Source of the DNA: Fibrobacter sp.
GTDB taxonomy: Bacteria > Fibrobacterota > Fibrobacteria > Fibrobacterales > Fibrobacteraceae
Reading direction: 5' to 3'
DNA length: 24,566 bases
NCBI GenBank assembly: GCA_017520105.1
Contig: JAFWRL010000259.1
Location: 1 to 24,566 of the forward strand
Positions within the stretch are counted from its first letter, which is position 1, and each line of letters opens with the position of its first letter. The notes beneath the pieces are model-generated. The model was not told where the DNA came from. It saw only the letters and a list, made by a program, of their open reading frames with translations, and made no database searches. Positions 15,119-22,924 of the stretch are shown here, piece after piece. Made by a program: the position numbers and the translations under genes.

Positions 15119-15769
15119 ATGTTTAAAAAAATTCTGTTTTTGGCGATTAGTCTTTTTTGTGTGACGTCTTGCTTTGCATTTAGCAAGGCTATTAAGCTTG
15201 GTGAGCCATACAATGGTGCTGTAAAAGATTCAATCTTTGTGGACGATGCTTATGGCAACAAATATATTGTTGTAGAAAAAGGTTGCGCTACTTGGTTCTA
15301 TGAAAACGCCGACGTTTCGACCAATGAACGAAAATCATCGAGTGAATTGCACGCTACAGTTTTTGGTACGGAACCTTTGACGGATAGTTCTACGGTTTAC
15401 GGAAAATGGCAAAAAGATTGCGAACAAATTGCGGATAGCGTTGACCGGAGTTATCCTAATTTTACAGGTGCGCTAATATATTTGGGTATAGGGGGCTTGG
15501 GCGGTTATCTGACATTTCGTTCTTATGAAGGCAATGTGACTGCAATTGTTGGAAGAGCTTTTGGTATTTCATTACTTGCGAGTGGTGCTTTTCATTTTGT
15601 AAGGTATATTGTTCAAGGTGCCCGCGGCGATGTAAATAAAAAAGCGCAAATGCAACGTGGTTTGGCTGATGAATATGGTAAGCAAAAACACCGGTGGGAA
15701 CTGAAAATTAATCCTTTGATTGATCCGCAAAATTTCGGTGGTGGCTTGTTGATGCAACTTATGTTTTGA
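15119..15769 (+). CDS. Hypothetical exported/membrane protein (216 aa)
   Basis: No family recognised. The N-terminus is a signal peptide (MFKKILFLAISLFCVTSCFA, cleavage expected after FA near residue 21; a lipoprotein reading at Cys18 is less likely because no residue pattern supports it well). Residues about 22-110 form a soluble part with two cysteines. They are followed by two probable membrane helices, about 115-133 (glycine-rich, ALIYLGIGGLGGYLTF) and about 141-165, and a basic tail. It starts 30 bases after the GTPase gene with GGGGG upstream, so it is probably the last gene of that transcript. Function unknown. Confidence 0.75.
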   Translation: MFKKILFLAISLFCVTSCFAFSKAIKLGEPYNGAVKDSIFVDDAYGNKYIVVEKGCATWFYENADVSTNERKSSSELHATVFGTEPLTDSSTVYGKWQKDCEQIADSVDRSYPNFTGALIYLGIGGLGGYLTFRSYEGNVTAIVGRAFGISLLASGAFHFVRYIVQGARGDVNKKAQMQRGLADEYGKQKHRWELKINPLIDPQNFGGGLLMQLMF

Positions 15770-15805
15770 ATAATCTTGAAGAAAACGTCGAATCAAGATT
15801 ATTTT
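15769..15805 (+). terminator. Hairpin terminator after the 216-aa gene
   Basis: AATAATCTTGA and TCAAGATTATT form a perfect 11-pair stem with a 13-base loop, starting at the last base of the coding region and followed by TT. The stem is AT-rich but long and well placed. Confidence 0.55.
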
Positions 15806-15840
15806 AAAGTAATTAAGTAAAAGTTCGCGCTGAAAAAAAA

Positions 15841-15952
15841 GATTCCGGCTTACTTCGACTCTGCTCAGCACAGGCTCTGGCCGGAATGACAAGCTTAATC
15901 ATAAAACGTTTACTGCGACTGGATCCTTCGAGGCTTCGCCTCTCAGGATGAC
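15841..15952. repeat. Two dispersed intergenic repeat elements
   Basis: The first element has ends ATTCCGGC (15842-15849) and GCCGGAAT (15880-15887), flanking cttcgactctgctcagcac. The second, GGATCC...CTCAGGATGAC at 15921-15952, is the inverse of the element inside the GTPase gene. Both have the short, palindrome-ended form of non-autonomous intergenic repeats. No gene lies between 15770 and 16022. Confidence 0.75.
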
Positions 15953-15987
15953 GTTATAGCGTTACATTCTGGCGGCCTGTGAACAAT

Positions 15988-16013
15988 AAGCCCTCAATAT
16001 TAATTGAGGGCTT
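15988..16013 (-). terminator. Hairpin downstream of the DUF58 gene
   Basis: AAGCCCTCAAT-ATTA-ATTGAGGGCTT is a perfect 11-pair stem with a four-base loop, 10 bases beyond the DUF58 stop codon. The minus-strand tail (ATTGTT) is only partly T-rich. It could terminate from both sides. Confidence 0.65.
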
Positions 16014-16022
16014 GGCTTTGTA

Positions 16023-16928
16023 TCACAAACGGTTTTGTTTCGCGCGACGACGGAAGTGCTCGATGAGCGGGGCGACCGTTTCCTTGAAGTCGTCGTGGGT
16101 CTCGATGCGGACAAAGTCAATGGACATGCGCTGGAAGAGTTCCTTGGTGGCTTTGCCTTGGCGCTTTGCTTCGCGGGCGAATGCTTCGCGGAAAGCGGCA
16201 TCGCCGGTATCGATGAGGAGTGTTTCGCCGGTTTCGGGGTCTTCGAGTTCCACAAGGCCTGCGGACGGGAGTTCCATTTCGCGTGGATCGACGACGGACA
16301 CGGCGAGAACGTCGTGACGCTTGCGGAGAATCTTGAAAGCGTTTTCGAAACCTTCGTCCAAGAAGTCGCTCATTACGACGACTACGGCTTTGCGGTTCAG
16401 AATTTTGCCGGCGTATTCGAGGGCGACCTGCGTGTTCGTGCCGTGGTGCTGCGGCTTGAAGTAAAGAATTTCGCGGATGAGGCGAAGTACGTGCTTGCGG
16501 CCTTTTTCGGGCGGGATGAACAGTTCGACCTGGTCGGTGTAAATCAGCAGGCCGACCTTGTCGTTGTTCTTGATGGCGGCAAATGCGAGGAGAGCCGTGA
16601 GCGTTGCCATGACTTCGCCTTTCATTTGCTTGCCGGAACCGAATTCCGAGCTGCTGGACGCATCGACCATGAGGAGCATGGTCATTTCGCGTTCTTCGAT
16701 GAATTTTTTGACGTAAGGAGTGCCGGTTCGTGCGGTCACGTTCCAGTCGATGGTGCGCACGTCATCGCCGGGCATGTACTCGCGGACTTCGCTGAATTCC
16801 ATGCCGTTCCCTTTGAAGGAACTGTGGTAAGCTCCGGTCATCACAGTGTCGAGCGTGCCGCGAACGCTGAGTTCAATGCGGCTTACGGTCTTTAAAACTT
16901 CTTTATCGAGTAATTCTTTATCGGCCAT
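16023..16928 (-). CDS. DUF58-family protein (vWA-like)
   Basis: A 301-aa soluble protein of the DUF58 family, usually partnered with MoxR-type AAA ATPases in chaperone or metal-insertion systems. The family signature is intact: SVRGTLDTVMTGAYHSSFKG, then REYMPGDDVRTIDWNVTART (50-68), then VKKFIEEREMTMLLMVDASSS. The last gives a MIDAS-type D-x-S-x-S (Asp89, Ser91, Ser93) as in von Willebrand A domains, and a second VVVMSDFLDEG follows. There is no membrane segment, unlike the longer DUF58 proteins. The gene is isolated here: no moxR or batA-like gene is in the window, though one could lie elsewhere. An AGAAG site precedes the ATG. Confidence 0.92.
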   Translation of the reverse strand: MADKELLDKEVLKTVSRIELSVRGTLDTVMTGAYHSSFKGNGMEFSEVREYMPGDDVRTIDWNVTARTGTPYVKKFIEEREMTMLLMVDASSSSEFGSGKQMKGEVMATLTALLAFAAIKNNDKVGLLIYTDQVELFIPPEKGRKHVLRLIREILYFKPQHHGTNTQVALEYAGKILNRKAVVVVMSDFLDEGFENAFKILRKRHDVLAVSVVDPREMELPSAGLVELEDPETGETLLIDTGDAAFREAFAREAKRQGKATKELFQRMSIDFVRIETHDDFKETVAPLIEHFRRRAKQNRL

Positions 16929-17034
16929 CGTAAATCTTCTAGTTTAACGCTAAAGAATATACAAATATTGCGCAGGAGAGACCACGAGCTTGGACTTTTC
17001 TAGCAGGATATCGAGCTTGTTATTGGAATTGATG

Positions 17035-17063
17035 TTGAAAAGAAAATCTTTTTATCCTAAATT
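17035..17063 (+). promoter_or_regulatory. Promoter for the AT-rich lipoprotein pair
   Basis: TTGAAA (17035-17040), a 17-base spacer and TAAATT (17058-17063). The predicted transcript starts near 17070 and reaches an AGGAGG site at 17083-17088. Confidence 0.7.
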
Positions 17064-17093
17064 CTATGAAAGTGTATAAAAAAGGAGGAGTTG

Positions 17094-17543
17094 GTGAAAA
17101 AGTTGGTTTTTGCGATATTGTCGTTATTGACATTGTGCTCGTGTTCCTCGGATGAACCTGCCGAAACGCCTGTTTCTGCCCCTGTTGAGATTAACTGGTC
17201 TCTTTCGGGTGTTTTTGGCAATGCTATTGTAGATTCTGTTAAAACAGACACGGAATTGCGAGGTATGGTAAAATGGTCGGATTCATCAACGATGCATTTG
17301 AATGGATTTGATACGGCGTATTTTGAGAAAAGAATAATTCTAGATCATTTGCAGGATGGTGCTGGTGCTGAAGTCAATATTGACGATAATGGATTTTTTT
17401 CTTTTGATAATTTGGAAGTTTTTGGATTATGCGAAAATACGAATTCTGTCAAAATTATTCCGATAGCAAAATCTGGAGTTCGTTTAAAACCCTCGTCGTT
17501 GATTTTGTATTCGTATAGCGATGGCTATTATCAATATCAGTAA
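17094..17543 (+). CDS. Small lipoprotein of unknown function
   Basis: About 149 aa. The start is set at the GTG at 17094, five bases after a perfect AGGAGG; the TTG at 17091 is too close to it. MKKLVFAILSLLTLCSC is a lipoprotein signal with Cys17 the likely acylated residue, followed by Ser-Ser-Asp-Glu-Pro. The mature part is beta-like and acidic (VNIDDNGFFSFDNLEVFGLCENT) and ends SYSDGYYQYQ. I do not recognise a family. Codon choice is strikingly AT-rich compared with the neighbouring DUF58 gene. It lies 21 bases before the FISUMP gene, behind a good promoter, and the two probably form an operon of surface lipoproteins. Confidence 0.8.
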   Translation: MKKLVFAILSLLTLCSCSSDEPAETPVSAPVEINWSLSGVFGNAIVDSVKTDTELRGMVKWSDSSTMHLNGFDTAYFEKRIILDHLQDGAGAEVNIDDNGFFSFDNLEVFGLCENTNSVKIIPIAKSGVRLKPSSLILYSYSDGYYQYQ

Positions 17544-17564
17544 TTTTAAGAAGGATTTTTGTTT

Positions 17565-19481
17565 ATGAAAAAAATATTTCTATTGATTTTGTGTGGTGCT
17601 TTATTGTTTGGGTGTAGCGAATCGGTTTCGAATTCTGATGTTGTATTTTCTAATTCTAGTTCAATAGAGGGTGGTGCTCGAAATGCGACAGATTCTTTTT
17701 ATGTAGGTGTTCTGCGGTATGATGGGACTGGCAGCATTTTTGAAATGTCCGCAAACCAAGAAAATAGACTGTTTTCTTCGGTACTTGGTGATGGAGGGCA
17801 TTATACCATTCGGCGTAATTTCTTTGTTGATACGGTTGTTTTTAGTGTGTCGATTGCTCATGCGGGTTGTTTTGATCCGAATTTTACATATAAGATGGAT
17901 GACAAAAAATTAGATGTAAGCGTATCTACTTCTGGTCGCGTAGCCATTGCTTTGCCAGATACGGGAACTCATTCTATAGAGGTTTCTGCTCCATCAACGT
18001 GTCAGAAATGGAGTAATGTTTTTGATATTGTTCCATCTGAAAAACCTGGTTCGGTATTTCGTTCTACAGATATTTTTTATCTTAAAATGTCGCCTTCGGT
18101 ATATAATATGCAAGAGATTCCTTATAAAAAAGGATCTTTATTTTTTCATATTGAGCCGTCTGTAGAATCTAATTATTTTATGGGCGATACAGTTTTGTCA
18201 AAGTGTAAATTATTTCGTGGTGACGATACGTTGATAATCCCTATATCATTTGAAAAATATAAAGATCGTTTGGGAGTCGTTGCAGATGTAAATGCAGATA
18301 GTGCTCAACTTGTGAACTTTATGGGAAGTGAAAAACAGGCTTCTATTATTTGCCCTCTTTATTATCAATCATGGTATGTTTTTAAGTCTGTAGATTCCGT
18401 AAAATATTTTGGTCCATTTCGTATATCTTTTATGAATGATGCTCCTCAGGTTTTTATTGGAGAAAAAGATGGCAATTTTAAAGTTCTTTGTAAAGCCGAA
18501 CTCAAAGACTATCATTTAGTTGTTCGTGTAAGGGAACGGACTACGAAACAGTTTTTGTACAATACGTTGTATCATCTGGGATCTGATTATGATATGCCGT
18601 TGAAATATTTTTATCCAGTAGATGCTCTTGGTAAAAGTGTAGATATTGACTCCGTCTATGTTTATGTCTTTCCTGTGATTTGGGCTACGAAGGAATCTAT
18701 GAATATTGTGTCTAATATAAAACCTTGCGAAGATCATAATCGTTGGGCAAAAGAATCTCAAGAGCAAACGGAGTTTTTTGAAAAAATACATAAAGATTAC
18801 TTTACTGATTATAAAGATTTTAATCCGCGTACATGGATGTCTATGGCGAAATGGGAAAAAGAGAAAGTTTTAACAAGAGAAGATACTATTGGGTTTAAGG
18901 GGGAATATTTAAAATTTGTTGATGTTCGTGATAGTACGGAGTATAAAGCTGTTTCTATTGGTGGACTTTATTGGATGGCTGAAAATTTGAAGTATGTGTC
19001 AGAAGAATCCAGTTGTTACATGGACTCGACTGAATATTGTGATGCTTATGGGCGCTATTATCCTATGGGTGGACTTAAATCTATTTGCCCTGAAGGTTGG
19101 CGAGTTCCTTTTAAAAAGGATTTTGAAACCTTATTGTTGAATACTGGAGAAGATTCTATTGGAACAGATATTCTCAGTAACACTTATCATAAAGCTTATA
19201 CAAAATTGATGTCCATATCTGGTTGGAAATCGAATACTGGGGAAGACAAATTTGGTTTTGGTGCTTATCCTTATGGTGCACATCATCAGTCGTATGGCAT
19301 TGGGACTGCAGCTGCTTATTGGTCCTATATGGATGGTTATGTGTTTCTAATAGAAGCTGGTAATGGTACTGATATGATTCATTTAATGAGAGATGTGTCG
19401 ATTGTAAAGAGAAATGTTCGTTGTATTAGTGATAGCACTGATGATTTTTTTAACTTTAATAATCGGCTAGTGTCGGAATGA
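17565..19481 (+). CDS. Large FISUMP-domain lipoprotein
   Basis: A 638-aa lipoprotein. The ATG at 17565 is preferred over a TTG six bases upstream, with AAGGA nine bases before it. MKKIFLLILCGALLFGC gives a lipobox LFGC with Cys17. Residues about 20-440 are a beta-rich, unrecognised region with repeated short strands and aspartates, perhaps several immunoglobulin-like folds. The C-terminal roughly 180 residues are a FISUMP domain: YKAVSIGGLYWMAENLKY, CYMDSTEYCDAYGRYYP, CPEGWRVPFKKDFETLL, a Gly/Phe-rich middle, AAYWSYMDGY and NVRCISD. It shares its transcript with the small lipoprotein upstream. Coding is strongly AT-biased. It is likely cell-surface; its ligand is unknown. Confidence 0.88.
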   Translation: MKKIFLLILCGALLFGCSESVSNSDVVFSNSSSIEGGARNATDSFYVGVLRYDGTGSIFEMSANQENRLFSSVLGDGGHYTIRRNFFVDTVVFSVSIAHAGCFDPNFTYKMDDKKLDVSVSTSGRVAIALPDTGTHSIEVSAPSTCQKWSNVFDIVPSEKPGSVFRSTDIFYLKMSPSVYNMQEIPYKKGSLFFHIEPSVESNYFMGDTVLSKCKLFRGDDTLIIPISFEKYKDRLGVVADVNADSAQLVNFMGSEKQASIICPLYYQSWYVFKSVDSVKYFGPFRISFMNDAPQVFIGEKDGNFKVLCKAELKDYHLVVRVRERTTKQFLYNTLYHLGSDYDMPLKYFYPVDALGKSVDIDSVYVYVFPVIWATKESMNIVSNIKPCEDHNRWAKESQEQTEFFEKIHKDYFTDYKDFNPRTWMSMAKWEKEKVLTREDTIGFKGEYLKFVDVRDSTEYKAVSIGGLYWMAENLKYVSEESSCYMDSTEYCDAYGRYYPMGGLKSICPEGWRVPFKKDFETLLLNTGEDSIGTDILSNTYHKAYTKLMSISGWKSNTGEDKFGFGAYPYGAHHQSYGIGTAAAYWSYMDGYVFLIEAGNGTDMIHLMRDVSIVKRNVRCISDSTDDFFNFNNRLVSE

Positions 19482-19566
19482 GATTTTTTTACGTCAGTTC
19501 TTAATAGTGTTCTTTGCCGTTTTTTATCGGTGGTGATTCGCTGAACAATATTGTAAATTTACTACT

Positions 19567-19998
19567 TTATCTAAAAAGTTTTGCGTTCTTTATAATCGGG
19601 AAGCCTATGCCGTCTTCTTCTTTTTCGAATTCAAAAGTTCCGACGATGGTGATGGATGTGCCTTCGCTTGGGTATTCGCTAGGGAATTTGCGGGATTTTG
19701 CGAGTTCGAAGGCGAGGCCTTGTGAACAGCAGGCGAGTGCGTCTTTGATGACGCAACCGAAAAAGCGACGCCCAGTTTCTTCGTCTTTATAGCTAGAGAA
19801 TGCGCCTTTCATTTTGATAGTTTTGCCGATGTATTTTTTAGGTTCGGTAACCATTTGAAAAACCATGGAATAGACCATCGTACTACTCATTCGCGTGAGA
19901 TCGATGTCAACGTGGTTAGTGGAAACATTCCCAGCGGCAATACTTGACGTGAATAGCGAAAATACGTAGAAAAATAGAACTATAAGTAATTTATACAA
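19567..19998 (-). CDS. Secreted CCxQG-motif protein at the end of the zinc operon
   Basis: A 143-aa exported protein, probably periplasmic. It starts with TTG at 19998, eight bases after GGAG; the nearby ATG is out of frame and stops at once. The signal peptide is MYKLLIVLFFYVFSLFTSSIAA. The mature part reads KKYIGKTIKMKGAFSSYKDEETGRRFFGCVIKDALACCSQGLAFEL and then GTSITIVGTFEF, a strand pattern suggesting an OB-like fold. Cys82, Cys90 and Cys91 could bind metal. From memory, proteins with an ACCxQG segment occur beside zinc or permease genes in Clostridia, but I cannot verify this. It is the last gene of the operon, 74 bases after znuB, and a dispersed repeat fills that gap. A zinc-linked role is inferred from context. 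Confidence 0.8.
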   Translation of the reverse strand: MYKLLIVLFFYVFSLFTSSIAAGNVSTNHVDIDLTRMSSTMVYSMVFQMVTEPKKYIGKTIKMKGAFSSYKDEETGRRFFGCVIKDALACCSQGLAFELAKSRKFPSEYPSEGTSITIVGTFEFEKEEDGIGFPIIKNAKLFR

Positions 19999-20023
19999 AA
20001 TTCATTCTCCGATGAAAAATTAT

Positions 20024-20063
20024 GGATTCTTCCCCTATCGCTACGCTTCAGGGTCAGGATGAC
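20024..20063. repeat. Dispersed repeat copy between znuB and the CCxQG gene
   Basis: GGATTCTTCCCC...GCTACGCTTCAGG...TCAGGATGAC. Its reverse complement has the GTCATCCTGA, GCGTAGCGA and GAA(G)GATCC-like blocks of the element inside the GTPase gene. It sits within the zinc operon and may affect transcript stability or read-through. Confidence 0.65.
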
Positions 20064-20072
20064 GTAGTGCTG

Positions 20073-20927
20073 TTAAATTCTCCTGTTGCGAATAAAATTT
20101 GTAATGTAACAAATCAAAAATGCGACAATGTCCATTGCGACAATCGTTGAACCCACGGGTGTTCCGGCAAGGATGGCGATGAGAATCCCGATGAGCGAAC
20201 AAATGACCGAGATAACGGCGGCGGCTACAGTTACCGAGAAAAAGCTTTTGAATACTCGCATGGCGGAAAGCGCAGGGAATACGACCAATGCAGAGACGAG
20301 TAACGCACCGACGAGGTTCATGGCGAGAACGATAATAACGGCGATGATGACGGCGATGAGCAAGTTGAATGCGTTGACATTTACTCCTGTAGCTTGTGCA
20401 AAGCTCTCGTCAAAAGTGATGGCGAAAATCTTATGGTAAAAGAGAACGAATGTTACAAGGACGATTGCAGAAAGAATGATGCAAAGGTAAACGTCTGTCG
20501 GCTTGAGCGTAAGAATAGACATGGAGCCGAATAACGTTGTGCAGACATCGCCTGCGACATTTGCGGATGACGAAAAAATGTTCATCAGCAAATAGCCGAT
20601 GGCAAGAGCCCCTGCCGAGACCATGGCGATGGCGGCATCGCCTTTGATTTGCATGCCCGCGCGAGAATCTTTGCTGCCGCAAAGGAGTAAAATGGCAACG
20701 ATGACAGTCACTGGCAAGATAATGAGCATGTTGTTCGTGACCTTGAGAACCGCTGCAATCGCGAGTGCTCCGAAGGCGACATGAGAAAGACCATCGCCGA
20801 TGTAGGAGTACCGCTTGAGAACAAGCGTTACGCCTAAAAGCGAGGAACATAATGATATGAGCGTTCCGACAATAATCGCATAACGAACGAAAGGAAAGTC
20901 TAGATAGAAGAATAGTTTGTCGAGCAT
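20073..20927 (-). CDS. znuB: Zinc ABC transporter permease
   Basis: A 284-aa inner-membrane permease of the ABC-3 family (zinc/manganese uptake). About eight hydrophobic helices span the protein. Family signatures are SLLGVTLVLKRYSYIGDGLSHVAFGALAIA near the N-terminus, KIFAITFDESFAQATGVNVNAFN in the cytoplasmic coupling loop, and LVGALLVSALVVFPALSA. The ATG lies within the last 28 bases of znuC, so translation is coupled. With ZnuA and ZnuC it would import Zn2+ from the periplasm. Manganese cannot be excluded from the permease alone, but the His-rich binding protein favours zinc. Confidence 0.94.
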   Translation of the reverse strand: MLDKLFFYLDFPFVRYAIIVGTLISLCSSLLGVTLVLKRYSYIGDGLSHVAFGALAIAAVLKVTNNMLIILPVTVIVAILLLCGSKDSRAGMQIKGDAAIAMVSAGALAIGYLLMNIFSSSANVAGDVCTTLFGSMSILTLKPTDVYLCIILSAIVLVTFVLFYHKIFAITFDESFAQATGVNVNAFNLLIAVIIAVIIVLAMNLVGALLVSALVVFPALSAMRVFKSFFSVTVAAAVISVICSLIGILIAILAGTPVGSTIVAMDIVAFLICYITNFIRNRRI

Positions 20928-21556
20928 GGCACTATTTTGTCAAAATTCAGTATTTGGGTGGAGTTGCTACGAGCGGCGTCTATATCATGCGTGACCATCA
21001 CGATGGTCATGTTCTTGTGTTCGTGAAGGTCTTTGATGATGTTGTACATGTTTTGCGATGATTCGGGATCGAGTCCAGTGACGGGTTCATCCAAAAGCAA
21101 CAAACGTTCGGCGGCGCAGAGCGCCCTTGCTAAAAGAACGCGCTGCTTTTGACCGCCCGAAAGTTCGCGGAAACTTTCTTTCCGCAAATTTGTGGCGTGC
21201 GTCATTTCCAAACACTCGTCTGCACGCTTGCGAAGGACTTTCCCGTAAATCGGCAACAGCAAACTTTTGCCTTGAAACGCCAAAAGTACGATTTCTTCGA
21301 CGGAAGCGGGGAAGTCTTTTTGCGTAATCGTGATTTGCGGCAGGTAGCCAATCTGATTTCGCTTGAGGTTGTCGCATAGCTCGATTTTTCCGGCTTTCGG
21401 ACGCAAGATTCCAGCGAGGCCGCGCAAAAACGTCGTCTTTCCGCAGCCGTTCCTGCCGATGACGCAGAGATAATCGCCAGCGTTGATTTCGTAATTGAAA
21501 CTGTTGACAACGTTCTTGTTGCCGTAACCGAGCGTTAGATTGAGGCACTTGATCAT
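20900..21556 (-). CDS. znuC: Zinc ABC transporter ATPase
   Basis: A 218-aa cytoplasmic ATP-binding subunit. Walker A is GRNGCGKTT (34-42), the Q-loop is GYLPQ, the signature is LSGGQKQR, Walker B is LLLLDEP and the H-loop is VTHD. Its closest named relatives by pattern are ZnuC/AdcC ATPases. The ATG follows the znuA stop codon by one base (TAATATG), and its 3' end overlaps znuB. The gene order znuA-znuC-znuB on one strand makes this a standard three-part importer. Confidence 0.95.
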   Translation of the reverse strand: MIKCLNLTLGYGNKNVVNSFNYEINAGDYLCVIGRNGCGKTTFLRGLAGILRPKAGKIELCDNLKRNQIGYLPQITITQKDFPASVEEIVLLAFQGKSLLLPIYGKVLRKRADECLEMTHATNLRKESFRELSGGQKQRVLLARALCAAERLLLLDEPVTGLDPESSQNMYNIIKDLHEHKNMTIVMVTHDIDAARSNSTQILNFDKIVPCSTNYSSI

Positions 21557-21557
21557 A

Positions 21558-22601
21558 TTAATTCAAAGCCTTTTTCAGAATTTCTAAGTTTGTTTGCATT
21601 ATCGTCAAATAGCTTTCGCCTTTGGCAATTTGCTGTTCTGTTACCGATTGCATCGAATTGATGGTGAGAATTTGTGCGTCTTTCGAGTTCTTGCTTGCGG
21701 CAAGGACTGCGCTTGCGATTTTCTTGTTCCCTTTTTCGATGGTGAGGATTGCCGGGAGCGAGTCGGAATCCATCTTGTTTGCGAGGAAAGCGATTGTCTC
21801 AAAGCTTGCCTCGCTTTCGGCGGAGCAACCAACAAACGCGGCATAATACTTAATACTGTAATCGTCCACCAGATAGCGAAAAGGAAATCGGTCACCGAAC
21901 AGGATTGTTTTGCGGGTTGCCTTTTCAACGGTTTCGCGGTATTCTGCGTCGAGGGCCTGAATTTGGGCGACGTAAGCATCAGTGTTTTGCTTGTAGATGG
22001 TTGCGTGGGCGGCATCGAGCTTGGAAAGTTCTTCGGCGATTTTCTTGACCATTATTTCGGCGTTTTTCAGCGAAAGCCAAACGTGTTCATCATTTTCGAC
22101 TTCTTCATCGTGATGATGTTGCTTGTGCTCGTCATTGTGGGTCATTTCGGCAGGCTCAATGACCTTATTGTGTTCGTGTTCTTCTTCAGCTTGCATGCTT
22201 TCGACGATTTCTTCTGCTTTTACACGGTCGCCAAGAACATCCATCAAATTGATTTCAATACGGCCCTTCTTTGGCGAGGCTGCGAGGGCGTCTTTAATCC
22301 ATTCGTCGGATTCTCCGCCTACGTAAATCACCATGTCGGCGCTTGCGATTTTTGCGACATCGTGAGCCGTGGGCTTGTAACTGTGCAAATCGACTCCGTT
22401 TTTCATGAGAAGTTCTAGCTTTACGGAATCTGCCTGATTGCCGAGAATGGACTTTGTCCAAGAGAATTCGGGGTAGATGGTGGTGACCACAGAAAGTTTA
22501 TTTTCTTTGGTTGTATTGTTTTTGGATGTATCGCCGCAAGCGACAAGAGCGAATAAGGCTGCGACAAAAATGGCGCAAGCCAGGGAATAAAATTTTTTCA
22601 T
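21558..22601 (-). CDS. znuA: Zinc-binding lipoprotein of the ABC transporter
   Basis: A 347-aa periplasmic (lipid-anchored) metal-binding protein. The signal MKKFYSLACAIFVAALFALVAC has lipobox LVAC with Cys22. Metal ligands: His73 in GVDLHSYKPT and His173 in DEHVWLS. A flexible His/Glu-rich loop at about 139-172 (HEHN, HNDEHK, HHHDEE) is the hallmark of zinc-specific binding proteins. Where E. coli ZnuA has its third histidine, this protein reads FGDRFPFRYLVDDY, and the later motif is GCSAESEASFETI. I recall this variant in clostridial zinc-binding proteins. An AAGGAT site precedes the ATG. It is the third gene of the operon, 56 bases after the His/Cys-rich protein. Confidence 0.93.
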   Translation of the reverse strand: MKKFYSLACAIFVAALFALVACGDTSKNNTTKENKLSVVTTIYPEFSWTKSILGNQADSVKLELLMKNGVDLHSYKPTAHDVAKIASADMVIYVGGESDEWIKDALAASPKKGRIEINLMDVLGDRVKAEEIVESMQAEEEHEHNKVIEPAEMTHNDEHKQHHHDEEVENDEHVWLSLKNAEIMVKKIAEELSKLDAAHATIYKQNTDAYVAQIQALDAEYRETVEKATRKTILFGDRFPFRYLVDDYSIKYYAAFVGCSAESEASFETIAFLANKMDSDSLPAILTIEKGNKKIASAVLAASKNSKDAQILTINSMQSVTEQQIAKGESYLTIMQTNLEILKKALN

Positions 22602-22657
22602 TTTTATCCTTTTATGGAAGTTGAATTAAAAGAAAGTTTGTTTATTTGTAGTTTTTT

Positions 22658-22924
22658 TCAATTCAATAAAAGGATTTTTTGCGAGACTAGCGTAATCAGG
22701 CGCAGGACAATGACTGCGAAACGCACTAGTTTAAAAAGAAAACAACGGCAAATGAAATCAATCGGTGCTTCGACGAGTTCGAAGCAAAATTCTGAAATCA
22801 AATCTAGACAGTGATGGATGTGGTGACAGACGTGGCAATGCTCACCATGACAATGGTGTTCGACGTGACGCTCCGTATAAAAGAGCGCCATCGCGACCAT
22901 CAATTTGTCAAGTAAATTGAACAT
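22658..22924 (-). CDS. His/Cys-rich small protein coupled to the Zur-like gene
   Basis: An 88-aa protein with a dense metal-ligand cluster at residues 20-39 containing ten histidines and four cysteines (HHCHGEHCHVCHH). A C-terminal hydrophobic, partly amphipathic helix (RFAVIVLRLITLVSQKILLL) could sit on the membrane. The stop codon of the repressor gene overlaps its ATG (TAATG), so translation is coupled and the frame is almost certainly real. It lies between the repressor and znuA. Plausible roles are zinc storage, zinc delivery to the importer, or a sensor accessory. I know of similar CxxC/His-rich small proteins near zinc genes in Clostridia only from memory. Function is unproven. Confidence 0.85.
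   Translation of the reverse strand: MFNLLDKLMVAMALFYTERHVEHHCHGEHCHVCHHIHHCLDLISEFCFELVEAPIDFICRCFLFKLVRFAVIVLRLITLVSQKILLLN

Noticed and set aside
16035..16895. Plus-strand 286-codon frame opposite the DUF58 gene
   Set aside because: Phe/Val/Glu-rich shadow of the DUF58 coding frame; the DUF58 signature is complete on the minus strand.
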